Shown here: positions 1 through 12,339 of the stretch, in pieces
Layout of the letters: the number at the start of each line of letters is the position of its first letter
Numbering within the stretch: position 1 is the stretch's first letter
From: Alligator mississippiensis
Taxonomy: Eukaryota > Chordata > Crocodylia > Alligatoridae
Length of the DNA: 64,000 bases
Direction: 5' to 3'
Assembly (NCBI RefSeq): GCF_030867095.1
Contig: NC_081831.1
Span: 67,966,716 to 68,030,715 of the forward strand
The notes under the pieces: generated by a model
The model's input: the letters and a program-made list of their open reading frames with translations, nothing else
Database searches by the model: none
What the model was told of the DNA's origin: nothing
Program-made: the position numbers and the translations under genes

Positions 1-72
1 CATGGCAAGACAGTTGATGTGAAGATGACACCATTATCTTGTCCAGAAGAGGTTGATGAGGAAGAAAAATGA
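1..72 (+). other. possible C-terminal end of an unidentified reading frame
   Basis: From the first base the plus strand is open for 23 codons and ends in TGA at 70-72. The peptide begins HGKTVDVKM and ends in an acidic tail, EEVDEEEK. I do not recognise it. No splice acceptor is visible because the window starts inside it. An open run of 23 codons is common by chance, so this may be meaningless. If real, it would be the last codons of an upstream plus-strand gene, with the following AT-rich sequence as its 3' UTR (AATAAA occurs near 2554). Confidence 0.12.
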
Positions 73-369
73 CCATATTTCAGAAAAGGCTTCAAGCTTG
101 GACACTAAGTGTACTTGGAAATGCTGCCTATAAGCCATATAGACAATGGCCTTTGGAAAAAAGTGTGGGGAAGAGGGGGAATTGTTTTGTTTTACATGAA
201 TCGATTTATGAATCACTTTATCACACAAGTAAAACTTGTACAGAAGTTTATCCCGGGGCTTGGAGTTGTTGGGTAGCTTGTCAACATGTCAAAAAAGTAG
301 AGGCCCACTTGGTTCTGCTGCTCTTAAAAATTGTGGTGGTGATGTGTGAATTATAGCTCATTTGACAAG

Positions 370-440
370 CTTTAGTTCAAATGCCCCCACTGCCATTTTT
401 TAAGCACTGGGATGCTGATATACCTGACGCAGGAGGCTGC
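370..440. repeat. relic of an interspersed repeat shared with 55.8 kb
   Basis: This stretch resembles 55880-55940: both read a C-rich start, CCATTTTT, AGCAC, GGGA and CTGATA in the same order. Another part of the same family is seen at 5620-5710. The class is unknown; it is probably a non-autonomous DNA transposon. Confidence 0.4.
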
Positions 441-599
441 TGGATTGTGCCCCTCCCCTCCCACCCCTCCAAAAAAAAAAAAAAAGTTAATGTCAGTATT
501 TTCAGATGCCTTGCATTATTACTAAATATCGGCATCAGCTGATATGGCTGGTTATCAGCAATCTGTATATGCCAAGAACATTTTTGTTGGTTCACCCCT

Positions 600-3521
600 A
601 CAAATAGGCTGCTACATGGCAGACACTAGAAATCGTGCATCTGAACATTAGCTGATGGCTATGAAGCACCTGCAGCAATTAAGTACTTAAAAAAAAAAAA
701 AACCCCCCCCCCCAAAAACAGCAAACCTCTGCCTTCCTTCACCCCCCCAACTCATGAATGGGGACACTCCTCATATGTCTTTAAACTCTGCTCAGTATGT
801 CAACTGCATAACTACTTGGTTATTTCCCATAGTATGCAGATGTCCCACTTTGACTAAGATTGATGTTGAACTATTTAAGCTAATCCAAGCCTACAGGCAT
901 GGGGTGTGTCATAATCAATGAGATGGGTCTAATTGCAGTTGCTGTAGGCTAAAGAAGTCCTATTACTCCTTGTAAAATCTTTCTGGTTTGTAAAGCAGTG
1001 AGAATTGCTGTTCTTTCTGTAGAAGAGTTCAGTTCAAAGCAAGAATACAAATGACATTCAGAAAGCTATGTGGCTGAGACACTGATACTGAATCAAATGA
1101 GTTGTCAGGGGAGCATTAGAAGAACTTGTGCCACCTCGGCTGTCAATCCTTTCTCTCAAAACTAGGAAAATCTGCCACACCAGCTGGACCACGGAAGTGT
1201 GGACAAAACTAGCCTTATTAGTTGGCACTTGTCATGGAGTGCAGTAAATGCAGCATGCTGTTCTGTGTAAAGAATGTCAGTCCCTGATACCCATCATTTA
1301 GCAAGCCTGCTCAGTGTCATGGAGCCTTCTGATTGTGATATTTGAGTATGCTGTGGAAATGATAATTTTTTTTTTATGTTTTCTATACCAGAAAATTGCT
1401 GAGCTGCTATGTAAACTTTGAGCAATATGTGTAAGCAAAGTCAATGCTGTCAGTGAAATTTAAGTGAAGAAGCATTGTCACATCAGAAGAAACAACCATG
1501 CTCTAAGGCTTTTTTGAACAGCACAGCACATTAGCTCTTGGTTTATTATCTTGGTCAGATCATCTGAAACCAGTGGGTTCAATAATCAATGGCTAATCTG
1601 AGAACAGAAATATTGTTTCCTAATTAGTCTGCTACAAAACTGCATAGTAGCTAAGAACAAAATAACTTCTAGCCAAATATCCTCCCTGCCCCCTCCCCCT
1701 TTTTTACATTGCATATGAATCAAATATGCACAGTGTATTGACTGTATTTGGCATCTGGGCACCAAAGTCAAGCTCTAAGATATATGTACAAGGTTAGAAA
1801 CCTGATTCTTGTATTTAAGGTAAGGTTCTGAAGTGCTTAACTCTGAAACCTTGCACCAGACCTTTCTTGAGCTTGTCTTACCTTAAAGGTTCTATGATGC
1901 TGTAATATAACTCATGCTCTTTAATAAGCAGCTAAGTCAGCCACACCATGAAACTTACATTATTTTAATATCCTGCATAAGGTTTCTTTGCTGAACGTCA
2001 TAAGGCATTGATGTGATCACTTGTTTTGAATATATTGGGAGGGGTGGGGGACAGGGACAGCTAAGCCACGCCACTTAGTTTCTCCAAGTTCAGTTTCCTG
2101 CCAGGGACTGCTGTCCTCTTGTGTCCATGTGCATTTCAAGTCAGTGAATGGGTTTAGGAGTCTGTTCCAGCAGACCCCTGTTTCAGATTGAGATTGGTTT
2201 AAAATTTGTGACCTTTGTTTATCATATAAAGTGTCCCTATTTTGCTTTTTGTTTTTTTTAAATCTCTTTGTTGATCTTGCTGTGGGCTCCTGTTTTTAAA
2301 GAGTCAAAAACAGGTAACTAAGGCAGGTAGCATGTAGTTTTGCATTTCCATTTTTAGCTCTTTAAAGTTGTCGGGTGCTTCACAGAAGTCTGAGAGCGCA
2401 CATTGTATAGTGTGCAATGGGTCAGAATGATGTGTGGTAAGGAAGTGATAAGGAAAAGGAACAAGAGATACTTGATGTTGTCTTCCTGTTTTTGCAGTTG
2501 CCACCTAATAAGGGAAGTGTGTGAGGGGGAAAAGATGCAGTGCAACTTGTGTCAATAAACAAAATTGACACTAGTCTATAATGTTTTTACATTACATTAT
2601 GAACGTGTCATCACATATTTCTGACTTAATAGTGTAAAAAACACAACTTTCCTTGTTCTCTACAGAATTCTTGCATCAATTTTGTCCACTAGGTCTCCAA
2701 AGCTATATTATTAACCTGAATATTTGTCTTTCATTTCCATTTAAAAAATGGGTTTTGTATGTCCTATTTCACAAACATGCAAATAAATTTTTGCATTTTA
2801 TGGGTTATTGCATGTTTAAACAACTCTCCCAGTAATCTTTGCATTGTTTAAACATATCTGCATGAGGAAGTGAAACAGCTGGAAGGTGGAACAAATCTGC
2901 CTTTTTGTTCATTGAGACTGTATAGCAGGCTTATTCCTCAGAAAAAAGTAAAGAATAGCCAACTTGTATAAGTGTTATCTTCTGATACTTCCATTGGGTA
3001 TTTCATGACTTGGATTGCATATATTTAAGTAGTTGGATTGTTACTTCAATAGTAGTCTATAGTGTTTGCCTTTATAAGCCTAAACTATGCATTGTTCTGA
3101 CTAAATTTCCTGTTGTTGGTCTGTGTTTTGATAACATCCCATTGCTTGCCTCCAGCAAAAATGACTGGTTTGGTTAGTTTCCGTAAATAAAATGGGACTT
3201 AAAAATGGAGCATTTTGAAAATTTTAGTCCAGACTTGTAATGTTGGTGGTGGTCAGTGTTCCCAGCAGCATAAATGAAGGGAGCATAACTTACCAAATAG
3301 TTCAGATATAGAAAAGGTCAGAAACGAATTTGCAACTCTTGACAACTGGTGTGTGCACTCCAATTTCAAAAATATTGTGTTCAGAGGATTGCTGCCTTTG
3401 GGTTTTAAGCATATATTTTACTTAAAGGAAGCTATAGAAAATGCTAAAGCAGGGACAAGAGAATGCTTTTTCAGGGTATTTTAGGATGCACTGAGAAATC
3501 AATAGCCTATTGCTTTCTCTT
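600..3521. other. no gene seen; AT-rich unique-looking sequence
   Basis: I see no coding exon and no confident mobile element here. Homopurine and homopyrimidine runs occur (for example 690-712). AATAAA occurs near 2554, 2783 and 3185 but has no transcript support. Confidence 0.6.
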
Positions 3522-3542
3522 CCCCCCCCCCCCCCCCCCCCC
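3522..3542 (+). repeat. poly(C) tract, 21 bases
   Basis: An uninterrupted run of C. It is a simple repeat whose length is probably uncertain in the assembly. Confidence 0.95.
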
Positions 3543-3900
3543 AATTTAATTGACTGAGTTTTATCAGGTTGAATCTTTACTTCACTTGTATATGTACACA
3601 GTACACCTGAAGGAGAGAGGCCCGATGATGAAAAATTCTTCCTAGGTTCCACTTCGCAAAGGCGAAGTACACATCTGATGGGGAGGTGGTGGTGTCTTCA
3701 TTTGGCTTCTTACATAAAGAAGTGAAATGTAGTTGCTGTTTGTGAACATAAAACAGACCCCAGGAAGTTGTTCCAGTTCACGTTTTTGGTTTAAAACTCA
3801 GCTTAGTTCCCTTAAGTGTAGTAAACTTTTTCATTTGGGAGCAAAGCAAAAGGTTGTAGCAACCCAATATTTAAAGTGGTTGTAAAAGTAATATATATAG

Positions 3901-4468
3901 TAGGCCTGTGTGAAGTTGCTGGTATTTGCTTTGGATTCAGCTGATTTTTTTGGGGGGGGACAGTGATTTTGATTCAGCGATTTGAATCACTGTCCCAAAT
4001 CAATTCAGCCAAATCTGATTTGGAGATCTGGCTACTGCTGAATCTCAGAATCACACAGGCCCCATTCCCACTTGCTTTCCCAGCGAGGCCTGGCCCCAGC
4101 TCCCAGTTCTTTGAAAAATAAAAATTAAATAAAATCCCCCACTCATTGGGTGCTGCCAGGTGGTGGGGGTGCAATCCCCACTGGCCTGTGCTGCATGGGG
4201 GGCTCTGCCACAAGCCCCCTCCATGGGGGTGCTCAGGGGGGGGGGCTGGGGGAGTAGGCAGGGGATGGGCCATGGCAAGGCCCCCCCCCCCCAGTCTGGG
4301 TCCAGCTCCCTGTTGCAGTGGGTGGGAACTGCCCGAATCTTTGAAGCTCTCTGAATGTTTTCTGAATTGCTTCAGACCTTTTAATTGGTCCCCTGACTTG
4401 ATTCGGCTGTCGAATAGGGCCAGATCTCCTCCAAATCGAATTGGCACATGAAGCTTCGCACAGCTCTA
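3901..4468. mobile_element. hAT-type non-autonomous DNA transposon
   Basis: The 568-bp element starts TAGGCCTGTGTGAAG and ends with the imperfect inverse, CTTCGCACAGCTCTA. It is flanked by ATATATAG (3893-3900) and ATATAAAG (4469-4476), an 8-bp target duplication matching at 7 of 8 positions. The interior is GC-rich with G and C runs. Short open frames on both strands inside it (up to 157 codons) are not genes. Confidence 0.8.
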
Positions 4469-4649
4469 ATATAAAGTATAGCACTAATTTTAATTGGAGA
4501 CTACATCTGAGATCTTTTATCATTGGCAACACTTGAAATGTGGAATATGATCTAGGACTTGGATATTTGAGGGTACACAAGGTATAACATTTGGATAAAA
4601 TCCAAGAATGGCAGTATATGTAAACTGATGTTTTTGTTTGGGTTTTTTT

Positions 4650-5000
4650 TGTTTGGGTGCAGGGTAGACTTGCACCTTATAGACTAACTAAACCAGAGAG
4701 AGAGGGGTGACCAGAGCATAAGCTGAACCCAAGCTTGCTTCATCAGGTGCTATGAGAGGATACTCACAGAGTAGTGTGTAAAATGGAGAGAGTGATTTGA
4801 TTACAACAGACTGGGGGGAGGCAGTTCTGGACAGGCAAACCAGGGGGACATGGTTAACCATGCTAGTCTGAAGTCGAGTAGAAATCGGGGCACATCTGCA
4901 CTTTATAGGCTAGCCAAAGGTATAATATGTAATAGCACACACTTTTGTGGACGAAGCTTATGTCATGAGGGGCAAACACCCTCATAAGCACAATAAGGGT
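4650..5000. repeat. common amniote interspersed repeat, two related halves
   Basis: It contains GCACCTTATAGACTAACT near 4670 followed by a CTTCATCAGGTGC motif near 4738. A second, similar start (GCACTTTATAGGCTAGCC) lies near 4900. The same motif family appears inverted near 42466-42530. I recognise the motif as a widespread repeat but cannot name its family with confidence. Confidence 0.5.
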
Positions 5001-5136
5001 CACAAAAGCTAATCCAGGTACTGGGGCAAGAAGTTATTGTCTATGTTTTGACCATACCTAACATACTTGTTTAGATGTGTTCATAATTTGTAAATTGTGC
5101 ATACTTTCACCATTTCCTATCTCTCTTTCCTTTTAG

Positions 5137-5190
5137 ACTCTGCTGAAATTGCCTTCCTGTCGAGCAGCCTTCCACATAGTCACTGAAAAG
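5137..5190 (+). other. candidate short exon, possibly a 5' UTR exon of ACSL4
   Basis: A long pyrimidine tract ending in TTTTAG lies just before 5137. A plausible donor, AAAG then GTCAGT, follows 5190. The 54 bases are open in one frame (TLLKLPSCRAAFHIVTEK), a peptide I do not recognise. ACSL4 genes have non-coding first exons far upstream of the start codon, so a non-coding exon is the favoured reading. No homology supports it. Confidence 0.25.
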
Positions 5191-5619
5191 GTCAGTTACA
5201 ATTTGATTATATACATTTCCACACACCTTTTAGTGTGAATGGCTCATTGTAAAATAAAAACTGTTACTTATTTGCAATAGAGATAAAATATAAGAAGATT
5301 AACAATAGCCAGTGGCTCTTCATGAGCTTTTTTTAATTGCCTGTTTAGAATTTTAATAAACATTAACTTTCTAACCTCATGAATAATTATGGACTCATTG
5401 AAACTGAAATGTGAGCTATAAGCACTCTGAAGTTAGGAAAAAATGTTTCTATAGACTGAACTTTAGGGTTTTCTTTTTTCTCTCCTTTTTTTAAATACTT
5501 AATCTTTGGCCAAAAAAAAAAAAAATTACTGTGTGCCTCATGCCAACAAATTAAGTAATCATTACAGTGAAAACCAAATCTAGTTTTGATAAAATAGATC
5601 ATAGGGTGTTTCTTACATG

Positions 5620-5710
5620 TGCAGTGGGGGAGCAGACTCGATTTAATTGAATGTGCTCTGATGCGCTGTACTTACAGCATGTCAGAAGAGCCTCCCAGCA
5701 TGTCTATAGG
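5620..5710. repeat. relic of the same repeat family as 55.8 kb
   Basis: It shares GCAGACT, GATTTAATTGA and GATGCGCTGTA segments with 55800-55850, in a different order. The flanks are unclear. Confidence 0.35.
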
Positions 5711-5975
5711 CATCCATGGTTTCCACTTCTGATTTCTGGTTACGAAGGAGATGAAGCACTCTACAAAGGAAAAGTAACGGGTATCTAGGAATGGTAAACT
5801 GACTGGGCAGAAGTGTTTTGGGTTGAAGTGGAACTGCAGAAATGTCATGCTTGGAAATGTTCAGTTCAGAAAACGATAATTTCAAGGATACCCTAAACAC
5901 AAGAACTTCTGATGCATACTTCTGGGAAGACAATTGCACTTGGGCTTTATTATCAAATAAAGTCACAAATTTCCC

Positions 5976-6222
5976 CAAGACCGTTTCAGGCTGGACATAA
6001 GGAAGAAATTCTTTATAGTCTGAGCCCCCAAGACTTGGAACAGACTGCCACCAGAGGTGGTGCAAGCACCTACTCTGGATTCCTTTAAGAGTCAATTGGA
6101 CTTTTATCTTGCTGGAATCCTGTGACCCCAGCTGACTTCCTGCCCCTGGGGTAGGGGGCTGGACTCGATGATCTTCCAAGGTCCCTTCCAGCCCTAATGT
6201 CCATGAAATCTATGAAAGTCAA
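5976..6222 (+). mobile_element. CR1 LINE, 3' end fragment
   Basis: This is 5'-truncated. It starts in the region encoding the end of the RT ORF (GTTTCAGGCTGGACATAAGG) and runs through the CR1 3' UTR motifs CTCGATGATCTTCC and GGTCCCTTCCAGCCC to the terminal AAATCTATGAAA. It belongs to the same subfamily as the minus-strand insertion at 27432-28059. Confidence 0.92.
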
Positions 6223-6303
6223 TGTTCTGACTTGCTGCTTCCAGCTCACAGGAACCTATAGCCTGGGTAGAAGTGGAAACATTATGATAATTATATAGTT
6301 TTG

Positions 6304-7290
6304 TAACAAGGGGCCTTCTTGGGACTGAACTTCCTGTGGCCTGCCCACCTGTTTCTGGGTTAACCAACTGCCTTCTTTCCTGCCATGCCTTGATAATTAA
6401 ATTGTTGTTAATTAAGCGGGCAGCTGCCCATTTCTTGTCCGGATGCCAGGGGGCACCATCTGGGGCTCCGTTCCTCCCCTACATGGCAGCCCAAGCCTTG
6501 CAGATGGCATCCAGCTGTTATCCACTTCACCAGCCCTACACTGGGCTCCAGAATTCTGCTATTTGAACCTCATCTGGATCCCTCCGTTCAGGCAGCCTAT
6601 TCCACCTTAATTCCAGGCTGCGTAGCTAGCTCCCTGAGCTGCTTCCCCCTTATGGGTGTGGTCCCCCTGGGACCTCTGGCTCTACTGGCCCTGGCCCACC
6701 TCCAGGCCAGTCAGAACCCCAGGCCCTCAGCTCTGGGTGTCTGTCGTGGCCCTTCAACCCTTCCAGTCCTGGCCCCAGCATGGACTAGTTGGGGGGTGTC
6801 GACAGGTTTGAGTCTATGGCCACATTCTCTCGCTGGGGTCCAGCTTCCAGACCCTACAAGGGGGTAACCCACCCGGTTGTGGGAGCTGGGGTTAAGGTGC
6901 CCCAACCCGCCTTTTACTAGGGTGGTAACTGGCCTGGCACTTCCTGGGGGCTCCTGTACCACTGGGAGCCCCACCAGGCCACCCATTCCCGGCAGGGTCC
7001 AGTATTAGGTCGTGCCAGGACCAGGAGCCTCCTGACCATCCCCTACAGCTCCTCCCTTACCTCCAGTTGATACCTGCAGCCAGGCAATGTTGTTGCCCTC
7101 ATTCCAACAGTGAAATGCCCTGTTTGTATGGGCAGCCCTGAATCCAAAATGACTGCCCTAATCCGGCACCTGCCAGCTGCTGTCTTCAGGCCCTTAAAGT
7201 GGCAGGCAAAAACAGTGCCCTGCCACAAGCTTCTTAATTTCAGGTGAATGCAGGGCCAGTCTGGGCTGGATTAGGACTCTGCCCCTCCCC
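6304..7290. repeat. GC-rich block of unknown class
   Basis: Composition changes sharply from the AT-rich flanks to GC-rich but CpG-poor sequence, which suggests an old inserted element and not a promoter. Open frames here are short, on both strands, and show no recognisable domain. It could be the interior of a degenerate DNA transposon or a fossil retroelement. Confidence 0.35.
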
Positions 7291-7830
7291 CACATGCAGT
7301 GTTATCCTGGAACAGCTAGAACAGGCACCATGTTTAGCACAATCCGGCTGGGAGCACGTACTGTAGATACTATACTGGCCGGAGTGAGTGCCATACTACA
7401 CGTGGTGCCCACCCTGGCCAGACTGCATGCACATGCTTTGGGAACTGTGCTGCAGACACCGAGTCACTGCCTTCCCTGACAGCTTCAGGACCTGTACTGC
7501 ATGTGGTACTTGCAGACACTGCATGCAGCATGGGTCCTGGAGTGGGTACCATGTGTAGTGCAGTGCCTGCTCCAGGTAGTCTGGGACCCACATTACATGC
7601 CCCACCCAGACTGCACAGCAAGTGGGGCCCATTTCAGCCCCTGGGATCTGTCCTGCATGTAGCTGCCATGCACACAGAAGTGGAGTGGCTGGAGCAGGTG
7701 CTGAGTGCTGCATGAAATGCACATCCTGGGCCCTGCCTGCAGGGCTGGTTTGGTATGCACTGTGCCCTGTGTGGAATTGTTCAGATGCAGGGACAGCACC
7801 AGGGGCTAGATGGTGCTGAAGTGACCAGCA
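7290..7830. repeat. degenerate tandem-like repeat block
   Basis: Phrases such as CTGCATGTGGTACTTGCAG, TGCATGCAGCATG and GGTACCATG-like segments recur with irregular spacing across about 540 bp. This gives overlapping open frames on both strands (up to 151 codons), which is typical of low-complexity GC-rich repeats and not of genes. Confidence 0.4.
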
Positions 7831-8173
7831 GACCATATGTTTTAAGACCATACTTTATAAGCTTTTTTTTGTCTCTGCTTTGTTTTTAGTAATATCACTG
7901 CAGTGTGACTTACCAGACCAATTGTATAAAAGTAGGTTTTAGAAATGATGAATTTTGAAAAACTAGAATTTTGAAGCTTTAATCCAAATAGCTGAGATTT
8001 AAAATTTGGTCTTGTGGTGAAATACTGCTAGCAGCGCACATCTGAGCTAGCCCCTGTACTAAGCAAGGGTAGCTAAGGAGACAAGAGTTGGAAACAATTT
8101 AGGACCCCTTCTAGCTAGTGTCACTGTTTATCCCCCTTTTCTGTGTAATCCATTAAAATGTTCCTCAGTGTCT

Positions 8174-8175
<2 letters not shown>

Positions 8176-8205
<30 letters not shown>
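8176..8205 (+). repeat. poly(T) tract, 30 bases
   Basis: An uninterrupted T run. It may be the poly(A) of a minus-strand retroposon, but I recognise no retroposon body next to it. Confidence 0.9.
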
Positions 8206-8565
8206 CACACGGGCTTATAATAAACTTCAAGGCCCTAGTTTCATAGTCTCTCTAATTAAAGGAAGGTTCCATTGTAAGACAGAAGCAACTCTTTGACTTG
8301 GCCTTAAAGAGGGATATTTTATGAACATAGTGTGTTTTAGGAGAGGTCTAAGGGTAGTTGACATTTTCTCAATGACAGCAGTAATATTCTATTTCTTTTT
8401 CCGAAGGATAAGCACTCCTTGAATGTGAAATGCTCAATGATATCTGCTGCCTCCTCTTACTCCCCTCCATGTTATAAGTGTAAAGCTGCTTTATTTCCTA
8501 CTGCAATTTGCATAAACATTACTACTATGACTTAATCTATAACCCCTGTTGCATACCTGTTAAAG

Positions 8566-9622
8566 CAGGGGTGCACAATTATGTTGGCTAATGGGCCACT
8601 TTAATGAGTTTGGGTGAGCTGTTGAGGGCCAAGCGCATGTAGTCTTTTTGAAGATATTATTGTAACAAATTATAGATTTAAATAAAACCATATACTAAAA
8701 ACCAAACATCTACTACAACATTTTAATTTTATTTACCAAAATAATTGCTGTCCTGATTTTTATGGGGTTTTTTTGAGTAGTACATGTAGAGTTGATTTTT
8801 ACATAATAGCTCAAAATAAAGTCCTACTTTTGTATACTGTCGGGGGGGGGGGGGGGGGAGGTGGAGAATGGTGAAAGGAGTGTATGTGTGTGCAGGGCTG
8901 CCCTCATACTAGGTCCCAGAAGCCTGCCAAAGATGCGGGGGGAGGGGGGGGGAGCAGGGGTTGCAGGCAGCAGAGCTCGCATGGGTGGTGTGGCGCATGT
9001 ATGGTCTGCCCCACCAAATCCGGCCTGCAGCTGACTCCAGTGCTCCACCTGGGACTGATCCCTGCTAGCACCATGCTCCTGCCTGCACCTGCCAACAGCA
9101 CCACCCAAGCTCAGTTTCCCAGTGGGACTGCCTTCTACCCACTCAGCCACCTGCAGGTGGCTGCTCATTATGCTGGGTGGGCAGAATAGTTGAAAGGTGG
9201 CCGGGAGCTGGAGCCCCATGTGCTGAGGCAGGAGCTGCCTGACTGCAGCTTCCCTCCTTTCCTGGCTGGGTGCGTCGTGCCTGGCATATGTCCCTGTGGC
9301 TCCTGGCACGTCCTCATGCTACCTGTTGTCCTGTCCCTACTGCACTGCTCTGGGCAAGGAGACACTGGAGGCAATGGGGTGGGGATACTGAACAGTACCC
9401 AGATGGTGGCAGCAGCAGCGGAAGCAGCCCTGCCAGTAATCTGTGGGTCCTAGCCAGGGCTGGTGCAGTGTTGTCGGTGGTTGCGGGGTGGACGTGGGCA
9501 GGACCGTGGCATGGAGCAGGTGGGGCTTGACCCCATGTGAAGCACTGGCGGGTACAGCTGTAGGCCAGGTACAGTCAATTGGAGGTCCAAATCGGGCCTG
9601 TGGGACACTTTGTCCATCCCTG
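8566..9622. mobile_element. hAT-type DNA transposon, non-autonomous, about 1.06 kb
   Basis: The ends are CAGGGGTGCACAA at 8566 and TTGTCCATCCCTG ending at 9622, an imperfect inverted pair. The flanks are TGTTAAAG (8558-8565) and CGTTAGGG (9623-9630), a weakened 8-bp duplication matching at 5 of 8 positions. The interior from about 8840 is GC-rich and includes a G17 run at 8842-8858. No transposase is recognisable. Confidence 0.7.
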
Positions 9623-10387
9623 CGTTAGGGTTTGGTGGTGACTTATGGGGCTATACTCAGCCACTGAACACCTGTGCTTTTTTTAGCAAGAGTGTTATTT
9701 TATACTGCTGTTGGACCAGTTGTAGATGTCTGCCAGCCTATATTTTCTGCTGCAGACACTGTTTGTGGCTGTAAATCAAAGGAAGTGACAAATGTGACTT
9801 GTTTTTGCAAGTTTAGCCCTTAAAAAAAAATAAAAAAAAAATGGAACTACTGAGACAGTAAAAGTCTTTTTTGTTTTTGTTTTTTTTTTTGTTAAAATTC
9901 TTCCCTTCATTTCTCTAGTGATGTACTAGTTTCTCACTTTTTCCTAGGTGTTGAAGGTAATGGATATGAAGTAGCCTCAAAACTTCAGGCTGCCTTGAAG
10001 GAAGCAACTTTTTTTTTTTACAGTGGTCAAGAGGCTTGGCAACCTCTAGCTCTGATTCTTGGATTTTGTTTTAGCTGTTAAATGGGGGGGAAATGTTTCC
10101 TGCATTTTTGTATATAAAAAAGATATACTACTGTTTGGTAACTTTTTCTTTCTTTTTAAGATGCTTTTAAATTCAAAGAATTGTTGCAGCATTGTTCACT
10201 TGCCGTAGCTACTGACGTTATCTCTCGCTCTTGGGCGCGCGCTCGCTCGCTCTCTCTCTCTCTGATCCAATTCCCTGATTAACCTTGCCGTGACTAGACT
10301 TAACAAATTGAGCCAAGTTTTTGCTTTTGTGACTCCCCTCTAGTCCGTCTCCTGCTGCTTTTCCTCTGGACTCGCTATAAGCTATGG

Positions 10388-10419
<32 letters not shown>

Positions 10420-11965
10420 TAGGCTTATTTATGTTATAGTGCAACCTACTGGTCCCACTAAAAGAAACGTTCCCTACAGGTATCTCAGTCTGTTGTTCTG
10501 GGAGCACTATGAGTCAGATGCGACTTAAACAAAAGTTGGGGAAGTCTTACAGAAACTTTGAGCCATATTTTATGTAGGTTTTGAGCACGTAAAATCTAAA
10601 ATGTCAAATTAATATAGGTTTCAGTTATTTCTGTTTTACTGTCTCTGTATAGCTTTCTGCCCTTTGCTTTAAAACAAAGGGAAGGCCAGTATGCTGAGCT
10701 AGATCACGCGAGCACTCTGAACAATGTGTTGAGGGGCAGAGCTACCCTTGCAGTTCTCGCCAAAACACGGTGAACAGCCCTGTGGCTGAAATAATTGCCT
10801 GCCCCATTTTAGATGCACTTGAAATACCAAGGGCTTCTATGTCAAATGACCCTTGTTTCAAGAGAGGCATCTCCTGAACCTGTCCTTTTAAATGACATAA
10901 CATTTAATACTGTATCCTTTACACAAGTACCAATATTTTTTTTTGAATTCCACATAAAATGTTACTTTACTTTTCAGTTTTACGCCGTTTACAGCACAGG
11001 TAAGAGGGATAATTAGATCCAGAACTCTCACTAGTAGGAAGGGAGAAACCCTATACTCCTCTTCTGTACCCACAGAAGGGATAGAAATGTGGGAGGACTC
11101 CAGAACCTACAGAGACTTGTATTCCTTTTCAGGCAGATGGAAAACCATTGTAATGCAAGACCACTAAAGGTGGTAAGAATTTTTATGGAGCTGAGGAACC
11201 TGTTTTTAGAGTAGTTCAGTAGCTTGAAGGGTCATATGCACAGATGTTCCCCTCTGCCCTTCCTTTTCCCCCCCCCCAGACTTCTATAGCTACTACTTCA
11301 GAATAACTTTACCTGGGGAAACAAAGACCTACCAATATAATTATTTATCTTTCTGAAGTTACGATTTCTGGCTCTGTTAATAGAGAATTATTTTAAAAAT
11401 TCTCTGCAAAAAATGGCTTGTGTAGGAAATATGGAAATTAAGGAGTCTGACTGTTCCTGTAAAAATGGAACGATCATTTTACTGTCACACTTGATACTTG
11501 ATATCAGAAGATGGGGAAACAATGCAAATCCAAGGCTGATTTATATTTTTTTGATGACAAATGTGCTTAAAGAGTAAGAAGTGTCGGAGCATGTTTTTGT
11601 AATGTGAAATTGAATATTGGCAATACCAGACAACCAGATGTCCCATTTAATACAGTACATGCTGTTCACTACTTGAAGTTTGTCAGTAGTAAGTTATGCA
11701 CCAGTCATCATGGCTTTTAGTTGCAAACAAATAAAGCAGACTGAAATGGAATTGGGTAATTAAGAAACAAACAGCTCTTTTCTGGAGTAAAAGGGAGTTG
11801 TTGGTAGGGTACAGTTACTGTGTAAATGTTATTACCACTGTTACTCACATACCCTGAATCTTTTAATAGAATATGTAGAGGGTTTAGTGGTACACATCAC
11901 ATACATGGCTACTCAGCAAGCATCTACCCTTAACTGTGCACATCCTTATATTTTCTAATTTACTA
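9623..11965. other. no gene seen; simple repeats only
   Basis: AT-rich sequence. A GC/CT-rich microsatellite lies at about 10235-10263 and an A26 run at 10391-10416. No exon with paired splice sites stood out. Confidence 0.6.
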
Positions 11966-12339
11966 CAGTAAAATCCCTGTTATCCAGCATGAGTGGGGAG
12001 CAGGGGGGTGCCGGTAAGCTAAAAGTGCCAGTTACCTGAGGTACAGGGTTTCCATCCGGACGTGGAGCAGGGGCGGCCAGACATGTAGCAGAGGCAACTG
12101 CACACAGAGTGGTGACAGCACAGGGTAGTGGGTGGCGGTGGTGGCAGTGTGCAAACTTGGGGGGGGGGAGCCCTTCTTCCCCCCGCCCGTACAGCAGGAG
12201 GCAAAGTGGTGCAGCACAGCCGTGTGCATCCCGCTGCTGAAAGTGGCGCAGCAGGAGGCAAAGTGCATGGTGAGGCACTAAAACTTCAGTTAATAAGGTA
12301 TTCTGGTTGGTGAAGTACTGGATAGCAGAGATTTTACTG
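11966..12339. mobile_element. pogo/Tigger-like MITE
   Basis: The element begins CAGTAAAATCCCTGTTATCC and ends with the inverse, GGATAGCAGAGATTTTACTG. It is bordered by TA on each side (11964-11965 and 12340-12341), the hallmark of Tc1/mariner/pogo insertion. The interior is GC-rich and lacks a transposase. A second member sits at 44762-45099. Confidence 0.85.

Noticed and set aside
19-72. The acidic C-terminus at the window start as a named gene
   Set aside because: I could not match it to any neighbour expected near ACSL4 (TMEM164, AMMECR1, NXT2), and 23 open codons carry little weight.
5682-6179. A 165-codon minus-strand open frame
   Set aside because: Its first part is antisense to the CR1 3' end at 5976-6222, and nothing in the rest is recognisable.
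7396-7851. A 151-codon minus-strand frame rich in His/Gln/Cys
   Set aside because: It arises from degenerate internal repeats, and overlapping open frames on the opposite strand have the same character.
10235-10263. The GC/CT-rich run as a promoter or CpG island
   Set aside because: It is a short microsatellite without surrounding CpG enrichment.
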